From Brienomyrus brachyistius (Eukaryota; Chordata; Actinopteri; Osteoglossiformes; Mormyridae): DNA of 64,000 nucleotides. Position 1 is the first letter of the stretch. Every line of letters begins with the position of its first letter. Made by a program: the position numbers and the translations under genes. Below, piece after piece: positions 46,901 through 58,239 of this stretch. The notes under the pieces were generated by a model. It saw only the letters and a program-made list of their open reading frames with translations. It was not told where the DNA came from and searched no databases. The stretch lies in the NCBI RefSeq assembly GCF_023856365.1, contig NC_064540.1, forward strand, positions 9,515,691-9,579,690, in the 5' to 3' direction.

Positions 46901-49900
46901 TGGATGCCACACCTACTGACTGTAAAGTCAGTCCCAAAGAAAAATAACCACGCAACTCCAGGCCCGCTGATCTTTATTGTCTTTTTGTGGAGATTTGATG
47001 CTGATGTTCAAGGCGCAAACGGCGCTATCAAAAGAACTGTTTTCCCACACGTTTGTTTTGTGTGGGGGCGAAATCTCCGTTTCAGCGGATTGCATCATTC
47101 CCGCAGACACGGCTCGGAGCTCGAAGCACTGAGCGAGCGTTAAATGCATCCAGGCAGTGCTGTCACTCAGACTTAAGCTCACCACCGCAGCTCTGCTATA
47201 GGTTAGACACATATTAATGTGCGGGCATCGCAGGAACCTTATAAGGCACAGAGTCCCTCAAAACGCTCGCCCGTGACGTCACGCCCGTTTGGGACCCGGC
47301 GCGATAAGACTGCAGGATCAAAGAGCTCTGGTGCTGCTAAAACCCAGAGCAGCTAAAACATAAAGTCTCTGCACTGGTGTATGCTTGATGGAAACCTCCC
47401 CCTGTGGGCACCGCCCACACTGTACCCTTTTCTCTGTTACTATCAGCTTTGACGTGAAAGAATAACGGTGATTCGGAGCGAGGGACGCACCTTAGGGAAG
47501 GAGGGCAGCTGGAAGGGCTCTATGTTCTTCCTTGTGACCTTCTGGCTATGGGGGTGTGGTGGGGGCGGGGCATGATGTGGAGGGGGAGGGGCATGATGTG
47601 GAGGGGGAGGGGCATGATGTGGAGGGGGCGGGGCATGATGTGGAGGGGGCGGGGCATGATGTGGAGGGGGCGGGGCATGATGTGGAGGAGGTGGGGCATG
47701 GTGCAGGTCCGTATTTGAGTGACGCTGCTGCTCCCTCTCCCCCGGCTCCCCCCCGCCGACGTCCTTCCGCTGTGGTTTGTCAGGCTTCCTGACTTTTCTC
47801 ACACAGGCATATTCGGCGGTCACTGGGTCCGGGCCCGGTCCCGGCACTGGCGGCACCTCGACGCCGATGGCCATAGCCATATCGTCCATGCCTTCAGTGT
47901 GCTCTGGGCTGTGTGGTGCGGGCGTGTTGGCGGGCACCGGCGGAGCGGGCGTGTCTGTCTCTCCGGCCCGCCCCCCGACCATTTCGTACAGGGCGTCGTC
48001 TTGGCAGCCACGCGCGGGCGAGGAGCGCTGGCCCACCTCGGAGTAGGTATGCTCGCGTTCATCCCCAGAGCCACCTGCGGGGATCTGTGGCAGCTGGCGG
48101 ACCGGGCCACTGCGCAGGTCTGAGTTGGAGCGCCGACGCCGGCTGGGCAGCAGGAGCAGATCCATGCTGGCAGGTCGGCTTTTTGAGGCACCTGGGGTGG
48201 AGAGAAGAGAGAGAGGGATAGGGTTAGGGAAAGAGAGAGAGAGGGATAGGGTTAGGGAAAGAGAGAGAGAAAGGGGGAGGGAGACCGTGGAGGAGAGAGA
48301 GAGAGAGGAGCGAGGGAGAGCATAAGGGAAAGAGAGAGAGGGAGAGCATGAAGGAGTGAGAGGGAGGGAGAGAGACAGAGAGAGAGCATGATGGAGAGAG
48401 AGGGAGAGAGAGAGGGAGGAAGAGCATGGGGGAGGAGAGAAAGTATGAGGGGGAGAGAGAGGGTGGAGGAGAGAGAGAAAAAGAGAGAGCATGAGGGAGA
48501 GAGAGAGTGAGAGATACAGAGAGAGAGAGAATGAGGGAGAGAAGGAGTGTCTGAACTGTCCTGCATCTACAGCTCAGGGAGCTTCTCAAAACTTGTGTGT
48601 GCAGTCAGTTTGACTCCTGAGTATTCAGTGCTCTAAGGGATGAGTCCCTAACTCTGTGTGGCAGTTTGACTCCTAAATACTCAGTATAGTTTCTCTAATT
48701 TTATGTGACAGATTTATTCCTGATTACTCAGTACAGCAATAGTGCTTCGCTAAGTCTGTTTGGCAACTCCTGACTCCTTAGTACTTAATAAATATTTCTG
48801 TGGCATTTTCAGTTCCCTGATGCATGCATCCATCCATCCATCCATCCATCCATCCATCTCAAGATGGGGTTGCCTACTCACTCTTGCCATTGCAGTTGGG
48901 TTTGTTCATCTGGTGCAGCTTGGTATCGGATTTGCTGATGGAGCGCAGCTTCGACTGGCGCAGCCGGCTCTGCAAAGACAGGGACCCAATCGCAGCCTGA
49001 GCAGGGGGTCATGTGACATGCATCATGGTCATGTGAGATGATCCTGTAAAAAGCCTGTGCGTCACGTGCAGTTGGATGTGAAAGTAAGCAGTGCCTGGGA
49101 GATGTGAATGGGGGGGGGGGGGTGTTTGCACGGCTCAGGTGCAGCTTAGCAGTATTACTGCATGACAGAAAGTGCTAAATAAGTGAGAAGTGCGTTGAAA
49201 AGTGTATTAAAAGAGCACCGTATATACCATGTCCATGATCCTGTGCTTTGCCCCCTCTGTCGGGACATTGTTTGACTTCCCTTTCCTGAAAACAGAGGAA
49301 GACAAAAAGGTGAGGAGATGGAGTGATGGAGGATGAGGGCAAAAATGGAGAATGACCCTGATGGACCAGATCAACGTGCAACTGTTTCTCCGTCCAACAG
49401 CATGTGGTTTGCTAAAATCAGCACTAACAGCTCGCCCCACTCAGGCTGACGGCACAATCCTCAGCCTCATGAGCATGTCGGGAACGCCGCTAATTGAATG
49501 GTGATTTCGGCATTCCTGTAAATGACATCACAGACGTGCGAGATACACATGTGGAGGGGAGGCACAGTCTCATAGCATGTATGTGCTACATACGTCACAC
49601 GGTGCATATCCATAGAAAGTGGACTCTGCTCTTTAAGTCTAATCCTCCTCATAAAGATGCATGGACAAGCTGAGTGGGGGGAGGAAACGTGATTATTCTC
49701 GTTTGTGTGCCTGAACGGCAGCCTGATCTCATACCAGCACCGCCACCCCACCAACACCCCCTAACACTAACACTAACAGTACAGTCTCCAGCAAATCCCC
49801 AGTGCTATCCCAGTTTATAATCCTAAATCCCCTTCTGTGTAGCTTGATTGTTTACATGTATAAAAGATTGGCTTCTCAGCTGCGACTCCCCAGCCTCAGC

Positions 49901-52900
49901 CCTGGTGCAGAGTGGCCTGGATCATTCTAGAATCCCTATATCACCGTAAAGCCAAGGTTTGTGTCAAGCGACTCTCCCCGGACAGGGTAGGATTCCGGAA
50001 CCCCCCTCGGGCCCTCACCCCCCCCCCCCCCCCAGCAGGCGGATGGGTAGACAATAAGTCTTCATTTTGAGGCAGGCTTAAGCGGCATTAGGCACCGTGT
50101 TGATAAAACCCAAACCCGGCACAGACGCCGACATGTCGGGGGGGGGGAAGTAAAACATGACAATGCCTCTCCATCAGGGTCGCGTGAATTCTGCCTGCCA
50201 TACCCCTAGCAACAAAGGCCACCAGGAAAAGCCCAATTGGTTCTTTGCCCGCATCCCCTCCATTGTCTGCTGGAGAAACCCCCCCCCCCCCCTCCGGCAG
50301 TCAGAGAGACCCCACCCCCTGATAATGGCACGCTCCACATCCTTTTGGAAAGGCGTCTGATCCGTTCTGACAATAAATTGCATTAGTATTCAGAGTACGC
50401 CTCGTCTCTGCGAGGCAGTGGGGGGGGGGGGGGGGGGGTTAGGGTGGCACTGACGCACCCAGAGGCAGCTGCCCGAGTTTTCTGACCACACCGGCCATTC
50501 TGCTCATAATGCGTTTGCCCAGAGGAGCCCCTCCACAGGAGAGCAGCGTTACACAGAACCCCAGGTGACACCCCCCGACGACAAGCAGCATGACGACGAG
50601 TCCCCTACCGCCTCCGTGGGTCCAACACTAAAAAGCCACACCTGCCATATTCAAGGCTTCATCTGTGTCCATCTCCGTTACAGCGAGCAAATGCATCTTA
50701 TTTTATGCTTACTTACAGGAGTTTGGAAGCCAATCTGTTTACACTGCCCCCTACTGATATACTTACACTGTTTCTGTTATCAAATGTACAACAGCACTAG
50801 CTCCCCAGCACCCAAAACTGCTGGGATGACGATTGCTTCCATAACCAACATGCCCTCTGCCTTCTCTGTAAGCTCAGTCATTCAGGCTTGACTGATGCTC
50901 ATATATTATTACTGGTTTCAGGCTTTTTCCAAGGGCAGCTAAAGGGTCCTTACTTGACATTGGTTTCACTTACGGACTTCAGTAATTATCTGCACCAGAA
51001 CAATCGGTAATACTAACTTGATGTTTCCATGCCATCAAAAATGAAAACACAATTTTAAGGAGTAATTAAGTTCACAGACTGGAGACAGATCAAACACAGG
51101 ATTGTAACGCTGATAACTGTAGCTTGAAGACTCCCTCATCAGGGTGGACTGAGCACCTGCAGCTCCACAGAAATGAATCATAAAGGAAAGACATGTTGCT
51201 ACAGTCATCCGTTTTACGCAACATGAAAAACCTTCAAGGGGGAATATGAAAGCCCCCTCCCCGGGCCTCAGTGGCAGGGGGGTTCGTAGTTCTGCTCTCT
51301 TCTATTTTGGGGTTCTTGGTTTCATCAAAGTTGAAACCCCCCAACTTTAAAGAATTTGCTCCTTCAGCGTTGAGCGCAGATGCTGATGTGAGCATAGAGA
51401 GAAATCGAGGAGGACGGATCACGCCAGACCCCGCGGAGCACGTCCACATCAGCAGCGGGTGGAGTCAGAGCATGAACTGCATGTTTATGAAGCGGGGGGG
51501 TGGGGGGGGGTCCTTCTATCGCCCCCTTTCATTTTTAAAGCCCGGGTCCCTGAGCCACACTTCTAATGATCGATACAGAATCATACATTTTAATGCCGCG
51601 TCCGTCTCTTATTACTCTTAGCACAGCACCTGCCACGGCCAGAGTTTAATCTGTTTATGGGGCCGAAAATGGTAGCCAAGCGATTCGGAGGGCTTCTCAG
51701 CAGAGCAACGGAAATGCCCCTGGGGGGGCAGCCGGGCTCGTTTCACGCATAAACTCCTGACCATGGGGGTCGACAAACCTACAAAAATCCTCCTTCCTGT
51801 CCGCACCCTGCCGACGCCCTGGTGGATGGTGGAATTGGAATGCTGGAAGGGTTTTGGGGGGGGGGGGGGGGGGGTGGCTATGGCGCACAGTAGAGATGGG
51901 GGGGGGGGGGGGGCTATGGCGCACAGTAGAGATGCACCAGATATTTTTTCGATCCAAAGTTTTGAGTTATTATTCTGAAAAAGTCATGACTGATAAGTCT
52001 GTTTCTTCAGATGGATTCATATCATTGGGGATGGACACAAGATTTAAACACCCATTCTGTTTGAAACACGGGACTTCGATTTCACTAACTAGCCATTTCA
52101 TTTACTACAAAGATCTGTGGTGTGTGGCAGACCCTCCAAGCTAGTGCACTTGTGTAAATTCCTGCCATTGAAAAAAAAAAAGAATAGAAATATCAAACAA
52201 AAACAGCGTTTTACTTTATATTGCTGTTAGTAATTCATGTTTCACTAGCGAACTGCAGTAACGTTAATGTCAACAAAAGCGAATGCTGCATCACAAGATT
52301 TTTCCCTTCGACTGAAGTATATTCAAAGCTAATCCATTACTGTAAATAGTTTCTTTTTCCAATGCAAAACACAATCTTTCTAAAACTTTTTTTTTTCAGT
52401 TCATAATTGATCACTGTCCCCCAGTTAGAGAAGAGAGCTGGGCAAAGGGAATTCAGACTGTTCATAACCTTAGTTTAGTTAAGGGACAGCAACTTCATTG
52501 CCAATGAATATTAGGTCAGAAAATACAATTTTATTGGGACTTCACTGGCACTCCCACTTCCAGTCTATCTGAATACAGATACAGAAGCAAATCATTTTGT
52601 TGGTTGAAGAGATTTAGATACAAATAATGATGTTGATGTGCATCTCTAGTGTACAGACAGTATCACCACTGTCATGTGAGTCTATCAATAAGGAGCATAT
52701 ATTCCAAAAACCCTTACAGGGGGTGGGGTTCTGAGCTGAGGGAGGTGGGACAGACCCCAAGGGGTGGGGCTTAATGTAAAGGGGAGGCGGAGTCTCACCT
52801 CTGGCAGCCCACGCAGAGCAGCACGATGAGGATGGTGACCACAAAGGCGGAGGCGGCAGCAATGGCCCCCAACAGCAGGACCTTGCTGTAGGGAGGAGCA

Positions 52901-52932
52901 CTCAAGTTCACCCCGTCCTGCATGGAGGCCAT
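43459..52932 (-). CDS. lime1: Lck-interacting transmembrane adaptor 1 (six coding exons)
   Basis: Coding exons in transcript order: 52932-52799, 49285-49228, 48969-48882, 48191-47491, 44407-44258 and 43962-43459. Phases 2, 0, 1, 0, 0 agree and give 544 aa. A short extracellular end is followed by one membrane span (about 18-42) and CVGC (C40, C43), the juxtamembrane CxxC palmitoylation motif of raft adaptors. LIME1 marks: SISKSDTKLHQM (human SLSKSDTRLHEL), SRPASMDLL, HTYSEVG, AEYACVRK, VYSKPGKPLKKKR, LYDSIS. Phosphotyrosine candidates are Y143, Y162, Y221, Y338, Y382, Y448, Y470, Y512 and Y540. In mammals LIME recruits LCK/FYN and CSK at the T- and B-cell membrane. Human LIME1 is about 295 aa; this copy is much longer, with an HHAPPPP repeat and extra YxxV/I sites, recalling its relative PAG1. 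Position beside slc2a4rg and zbtb46 favours lime1 over pag1. Confidence 0.87.
44258..44407 (-). CDS. lime1: lime1 coding exon 5
   Basis: Acceptor TCTCGCCACCAG|GAGG, donor GTGGGG|GTGAGT. It encodes residues 328-377 (EAVFMGNGEEYIWKPPEEDD...). An 81-bp tandem duplicate of the acceptor region lies immediately upstream, giving a second in-frame acceptor at 44488. Confidence 0.85.
44408..44555 (-). repeat. lime1: 81-bp tandem duplication of the lime1 exon 5 acceptor
   Basis: The block containing CACCAG|GAGGCG.TGTTCATG occurs at about 44395-44475 and again at about 44476-44555. The upstream copy would start an exon at 44488, exactly 81 bp (27 codons, no stop) before the main acceptor. Confidence 0.8.
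44630..45045. repeat. G-rich minisatellite with a 187-bp higher-order duplication
   Basis: Irregular units GGTATGGTTTCTCTGTGGGG and similar in lime1 intron 4-5. TCTCCTTGGGGGGCAGTGGT recurs 187 bp apart (44652 and 44839). Many G-runs on the plus strand make quadruplex formation likely; the lime1 RNA is C-rich here. Long open frames on both strands are artefacts. Confidence 0.9.
45236..45280. repeat. Common teleost repeat end
   Basis: CTCTTTGGATAAAAGTGTCT then GCTTAATAAATGTATAAAT is the familiar terminal segment of a widespread fish repeat. Confidence 0.6.
46370..46575. repeat. SINE-like teleost repeat, degenerate
   Basis: TTTCAGTTACTTTTGTCCAA, CAATTGAGGGTTGGGGGCCT and a terminal 'CTAACCTGCTGAGCCAAACACC' style end match the same fish repeat family as 42342-42440. 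It lies in the lime1 intron. Confidence 0.5.
47491..48191 (-). CDS. lime1: lime1 coding exon 4 (large cytoplasmic exon)
   Basis: Acceptor TCTCCACCCCAG|GT, donor CCCTAAG|GTGCGT. It encodes residues 95-327: SKSRPASMDLLLLPSRRRRS, QLPQIP, HTYSEVG (Y143), ALYEMVG (Y162), AEYACVRK (Y221), and a run of seven HHAPPPP heptads (257-305). CpG- and GC-rich compared with neighbouring introns. Confidence 0.92.
47555..47706 (-). repeat. lime1: Coding 21-bp repeat: (HHAPPPP)7
   Basis: Seven 21-bp units (CATCATGCCCC.CCTCC.CCA type) inside exon 4 encode HHAPPPP heptads. They are in frame and nearly identical at DNA level, so the array is young. Human LIME1 lacks it. Proline runs may bind SH3 or WW domains. 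Confidence 0.93.
48200..48545 (-). repeat. (CT)n-rich tract upstream of lime1 exon 4
   Basis: A ~340-bp GA-rich (plus) / CT-rich (transcript) tract covers most of the intron before exon 4, so the acceptor has a giant pyrimidine tract. Two copies of GGGATAGGGTTAGGG lie within it. Confidence 0.9.
48826..48858. repeat. (ATCC)n microsatellite
   Basis: Eight ATCC tetranucleotides next to lime1 exon 3. Confidence 0.95.
48882..48969 (-). CDS. lime1: lime1 coding exon 3
   Basis: Acceptor CCTGTCTTTGCAG|AGCC, donor GGCAAGA|GTGAGT. It encodes residues 65-93, SRLRQSKLRSISKSDTKLHQ then MNKPNCNGK. SISKSDTKLHQM is the clearest LIME1 signature. Confidence 0.93.
49228..49285 (-). CDS. lime1: lime1 coding exon 2
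   Basis: Acceptor TTCCTCTGTTTTCAG|GAAAG, donor GACATG|GTATAT. A 58-bp exon encoding KGKSNNVPTEGAKHRIMDM just after the CxxC motif; basic residues follow the membrane. Confidence 0.85.
49286..52798 (-). other. lime1: lime1 intron 1 (between coding exons 1 and 2)
   Basis: 3.5 kb with at least five long poly(G)/poly(C) runs (near 50020, 50280, 50420, 51857, 51899) and a CTCF-like motif at 50744-50757. No other exon is recognised. Confidence 0.75.
52799..52932 (-). CDS. lime1: lime1 coding exon 1 (transmembrane segment)
   Basis: Starts at ATG 52932-52930 (MASMQDG; a second ATG is three codons on). It encodes a tyrosine-containing short ectodomain, the hydrophobic span AIAAASAFVVTILIVLLC and CVGCQR. 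Donor GCCAGAG|GTGAGA. Upstream a GTGTGTGTGCAG gives a possible acceptor for a noncoding leader exon, so I prefer this ATG to one further upstream in the CA repeat. Confidence 0.85.
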
Positions 52933-53863
52933 GTGACAGCAGCTGCACACACACACACACGCACACGCACTCACAAGCACGTGCTCACGCCCAGCTGCTC
53001 ACAAACACACACACACGTGGTCCACTCTTCCAGATCTGTCGGGCTGGGAGGTGGAAAAGAGGAAGAAAACTGGTTACATTCTCTTTCCCGAGTGTCCTCT
53101 CCACCTGTGGGCGTGCTGAAGAAAGTAAGTGATGTTCTTTTTCAGTATGATGAAGGCTGAGATTTAACTGCGACTGCGGCATCAATCCCACACAGCATTT
53201 ATGAGGCCTCTGAGACAGGTGAGAGGGCGGGAGTGTCACACTCAAACGGGCTGGGGTGCTACCGAGCTCTCTCACTGTGCTGAGATGAGCGGGAATGTGG
53301 TCTGATAAGTGCAGGTCACACCCTGTCCTAGTGCTTATATGTTGGCATTTGGTGAAAGTGTGCCTTTGACTTGTGTGGAAGGGCCACGTGTGAGGCTTTG
53401 CACTGGGCGTCATTGGCACTCGTCGTCTGGAATCCCAAACAGACCCTGAGAGCTATGGATTCCCCTACAGGATTAATTACCCCGTGTCCAGTGCAACGCA
53501 CCTCTCTGCAAACACGGTGGACACACACCATCCCTAGGGGCCATCAACCCTGCAAGGAGCATTCTGAGGTTTTCTGATCGCTATTTCCATCTTGCTTCTT
53601 CAGTGTCCCTGTCAAAGGCTCATCCTGTTGTCCGATGGATACATGTCTTAACAAAGTGAAACCAACGACCTGTTTCAGCTACCTGTGGTACGTTGAACTG
53701 ACAAGTTGTCAGGGGCTCAATTAACATCAAGTATTTTTACCTTTTTCTCATGTGCGAAGACCAACTATCAACAGATACATGAATTTTTAATAGATCAGGA
53801 TCCAATTACTACCCATCCAACTTCAATAATTGCTCATCCGAGACAGGGCTGTAATGAGCCTGG

Positions 53864-53891
53864 ATGGATGGATGGATGGATGGATGGATAC
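53864..53891. repeat. (GGAT)n microsatellite
   Basis: Seven GGAT/ATGG tetranucleotides. Confidence 0.95.
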
Positions 53892-54187
53892 AGGTAGTAT
53901 GAAGCAATGAAACATCCACTTGAGTGAAAGCTGCAAGTTCAAGCCTCTGAAGTAAAGCTGTCATTGGTGAGCGAGCAGCAGATCTATTGCTGTGATCAGA
54001 TAAGCCATGGCACTGCTGCATTTAACGCTATTCTCTCCTTATTGACTTATCCATCTTCCAGCTACTCATCTGCAAGAGGGTCACCAAGTCCCTGCGTCAC
54101 TATAAATTCAAACGTCCCAACTGAGATGTTTTATTTTTCGCAGGGAACATTCTGTATGTTTTTATATCACACCATCTCTCTTTGGAT

Positions 54188-54600
54188 TAAGAACATAAGA
54201 ACATAAGGACATTGCAAATGGGAGGATGCCATTCAGCCCATTGAACTCGCTTGAAGGGAATTAAACTAATAATTTAAAGTTGGCAGGATACTGTCATGTT
54301 CAGATTTGAAGGAATCTAGGGTTTTAGCCTGCACTACCCCTTTGGGCAGACTATTCCACGCTCCAATTAGATGGTGTGAGAAGTTGTTCTTTCTCAGATC
54401 CTGACTAAAGTGTTCCCCCACTAGTTTCTGACTGCGGCCACGAGTTCCTGAATTAGAACTTATTTTGCAGCAACTATTTGGATGAACAGCATCTAAACCT
54501 GTTAGAATCTTATACACCTGATTCATGTCACTCATTAGTTTCATTTGCTCAAGGTTAACAAATTCAGCTCTGCCAGCTTCTGTTTGTAAGACAACGTGGC
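54188..54600 (-). mobile_element. CR1-like LINE 3' end
   Basis: On the minus strand a frame at 54544-54266 reads TRGRSQKLVGEHFSQDLRKN, then LIGAWNSLPKGVVQAKTLDS. This is the conserved C-terminal end of non-LTR retrotransposon ORF2 ('R...WNSLP..VV.A.....FK'). The 3' tail is short repeats of ATGTTCTT (54188-54215), as in CR1-type elements, which end in an octamer microsatellite. 5'-truncated and inactive. Confidence 0.75.
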
Positions 54601-57600
54601 ATGTTAACCATTTCGCCCTGGATAAACAACCCCTCTATGAATTTCACTGATAAAACCTGTGGCTCATGAGACCTATTCTCATGCCTTTATTCTTTGTCCT
54701 TGGCTGTTCTGGGAGCAGCCCATTGCAGAGGTGTCCTGACCCCCACCACAAGTTAGGGCGATGAAAAAAATTAAGGCCATGTAAATATGAACAAAATTTA
54801 CCAAGGGGCAGTGGCAAACTCTAGACTTTCAAAACTTATCATATAGTAGTCATCATAGTAAATATTAAAATATTGCATTTGGTTGTTATTCTTAATGAAA
54901 TGCAGCTCTACTTATATTGTATGTCAAACCTTCAACTGTGTAAATACTAACCTAGTGTGGTGATGCTTAGAAAGTGATGCCGACTGAAAAAGTTTTTAAC
55001 AATTTTTAATTGTTAATTTTAGTTTTTAATAGGTGCACCCTTTTCTGAAATACATCCATTACACAAATAGAAGTAAAGGGAGTAACTTGACTGAAATATC
55101 AGTTGGCTACCCAGCATTAAATTACTGTTTTGCTCTACATTACATGTGCAACACAAACAGCAACAAAAGCCAGAACATCGTTGTAGTAGGAACGCACAAT
55201 AATTAAGTCACATCTGTAAACACCCTATACTTTCTTTTGTTTTCACTCTCATCGTGTCCCCTAAATGCCAGCTCCTGCCAACCCAAGAACTATCACTTAC
55301 TAGTGTTGACACTTTTCAACTGAAGAAGTACGTCATTTAACTCTTGGCTCTTTCACTTTGAGTATACCAATTCCTAGTCCACAAACCAAAAATGAACATC
55401 GACAAACATGTGCCTGATGGCTGAACTTATGTTCTGAATGGTTAAACGTGTCAATCATGTTTGTGTCGAGAACACGCAAGAGTGCATGTCAATGGAAAGA
55501 CTTGGCGAAGCAAGCTTCACTGGGCAGGCTTAAGATACAAAACTTTGTGAGACATTTTTGAACACCTGCACTTTTTGGGTTTCACGTGGAAATGGTCGTT
55601 GTGATTGTACAATGGCATTAAAATGATATTTTTATGTAATATGAATGTTATATTTTTTTGGTGAAGCAGTGCTTCACCTCTTAGATAAACTGTCTCTGAC
55701 TGGGGAATAAATTCAAGAGTTGAACCTGAAGGAGGTAGTAAAGCATGAACAGCTGGAGATTAACTCAAAACATGACCGAATAATAAATATTTTACAAGCC
55801 TAGAGAAGGAAATGTAAGGTACCCTAAAGGTCATAGTATGGCCCTTCTCAGACACATATTCCAGTGACACGCGTACATAATACGAAACTGTAATTTTCAA
55901 CCAGCACTGCTTCAATCAGAGATACTTGTCTTTTTTCAGGACAGGGTGCAGCACCACCGCAGATCCTTGCATGAGGGTCATTGTGTGAAGATGAACTACG
56001 GATCATCAGGGTGATGAGTCATTGTTACTGTGACTCAGGCACAGAACATGACGCTGCCACGCTCACCACGTCTAGGGCGGGTGGCCCGGGGGAGGGGGGT
56101 GGAGACGGCAAATTAGGCCATAGCTGAAAAGTCTGAAACTACACGTGATTTAGTGCTCTTCAGGCTTCAGATTTCTGCAGGTTGGGGGGGGGGGGCGGAC
56201 CGTACCCCTGGGGAGGTACCCTTCGGGTATCTGACAGGAGATGGATACCTTGCCTCCTCCTCCTTCATTATCTATGTTCTATCATTTTTACTGCATTCCA
56301 CCAAGTATCCCGTACCAGCATTATTCACAAATATCGACTTCCCCCAAGAACGCAGAACCTTAATGCATGATGTCGGCAACAGGGGGCTCAGTGGTTAGGG
56401 GAAAAAAATTACCATCACAAGGAATTAGTTCCTTGTCTTACAGCCTCTACTTATAAATCTATATATAGATTCTGCAGCTTAAGACGGTGGTTCCTTGCCA
56501 GACACCCCTGTGGGGAATGTACATTCAGTCTCCTATTTCTCCTGCTACATAGGGCTATTTGCTGTCTAGTTCTCTCTAGTTGTGTCTGCAAATGACTTTC
56601 AGTCAAATGTAGGGTGAAAAAGCAGCACGTTCACTATTTGGTTGACAGAGAGCGTGACATTCCCCTAGCCATCCACATGCCTGTCTCTGCTCATGTGCTG
56701 TGACCATCAACCCGCCCTGGCATCTGAAATTCTACCGCTCCTTTCTTTACTCATTCTGCTTTCAACGTCTACAGTGTTTCTCAGCTATAGGGGGCACTGT
56801 ATCCAAAGTTGCTCGGAATTTGAATTCTTACTGCAGGAGTGAATGTGTTTCGGACCAGCACACACAGAGGCAAAAACGCATTGCCTGGCTTCGCCTAGCC
56901 ATGGTGCGGCTCATTACGGCAATCTCACACAGGACTTCTGTCATCGCTCCGGTCTCTGCCAACTCGGCAAGGTTCACCTTTAACAATAAAGAAGTCTCAG
57001 CCACCAGATGAGGAGAATTATCTCAGCAATAACGAATGTAATGAATGCGGTGGGCGATCAACAAATGCTCAGTAAATGAGCAGCTCCTGTGTACACACAT
57101 TAAATCAGAATTCTACCAGGAGGGGCTGCTGGGGGGGGGGGATGCAGTGATGCAGGAGGCTATTATGGAAGAAGTACCCTGCAAAGGGGCTTGAACAAGG
57201 CACCCAAATTCTTCTTCCAGTCACTCGCTTGTGTGAAAGAGCAGCGATGTAACCCTATTCCACAAAAGAACCTGGCCAGACCTCCGCGCTTAAAGGTGGA
57301 ACAGATGGAATATCACGGGGAATTAGTACCTTAAGCACTTCCCTTTAAAGGGCCAGAACACCCACGGTTCGACCATCCAAGCTGGTCCAAGAGCCTTCAG
57401 CACGCCGCTGGGCTCTAAAGTGATGATGGCTGGCCAGACTCACCGTCTGCCTGAAAGCAGAGCAGGGGCCATACGCTCTGCGTGAGGAACGCAGGCAGGT
57501 CGCTTCCCCACAGTATCTGAGGTCAAAGGTTACCTGGGGCTTGGCCCGTGTACCCCCTATCCGACTCCATGCAAGAGAGATGGGTAAGCTTACAAAAATA

Positions 57601-58239
57601 AAAGTCTTTTCTGTACCACTGGTAAATGCCAAATGGACCATATGAAGGATCGGTACTGAAAAGATGTGTTAACTTAAGGGTTAATTAAAGTCACCTGTTG
57701 GTTGTGTTGGTTAAACAAGGCCTCATGGGTCAGATTTGTACGGAGGGTGATTCATGTACTGCTGGGTAAGTAAGAGATTTTTCCCTCAGTTCTCTCATTT
57801 CTCATGATGCTCACTCGCTATTACTGTCACATACTTCCCAAATCAAGCTCACCTCATTCCAAGATCATTTATCACCCCTTGTGATGTGGAACTAGATCAA
57901 AACAAATTCTTGACAATTCCTGTGCAACATGCTAATTTTAATTTCACATTGACAAAGTACTCACAGCATCAATGAATAAATTACTTATACCATACGTTGG
58001 CAAAATGTGAGTTTCAAGACGTTTTGAGATGTTTCAACGTGACAGAAGATCTTTGGATACTAACAGGGAAGTTGCGTGCAGCTCCAGTGTAAATATAGAC
58101 ATATTTAATTCATCGGGCTGCTTTTAATTATTCCTTTCTTCTTTGTCTGAGTTGCCCTACAAAGTGAATGTGGGTGTTCTGTCACTGCGGTGGCAGGTGT
58201 TTGCAGAAAAGAAGTAAATTCCTATCTTGGCCCCCTCAC

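Noticed and set aside
47443..48589. Extended minus-strand frames rich in serine/leucine upstream of lime1 exon 4
   Set aside because: The (CT)n intron keeps frames open; the acceptor at 48192 and phase match with exon 3 show the true exon start.
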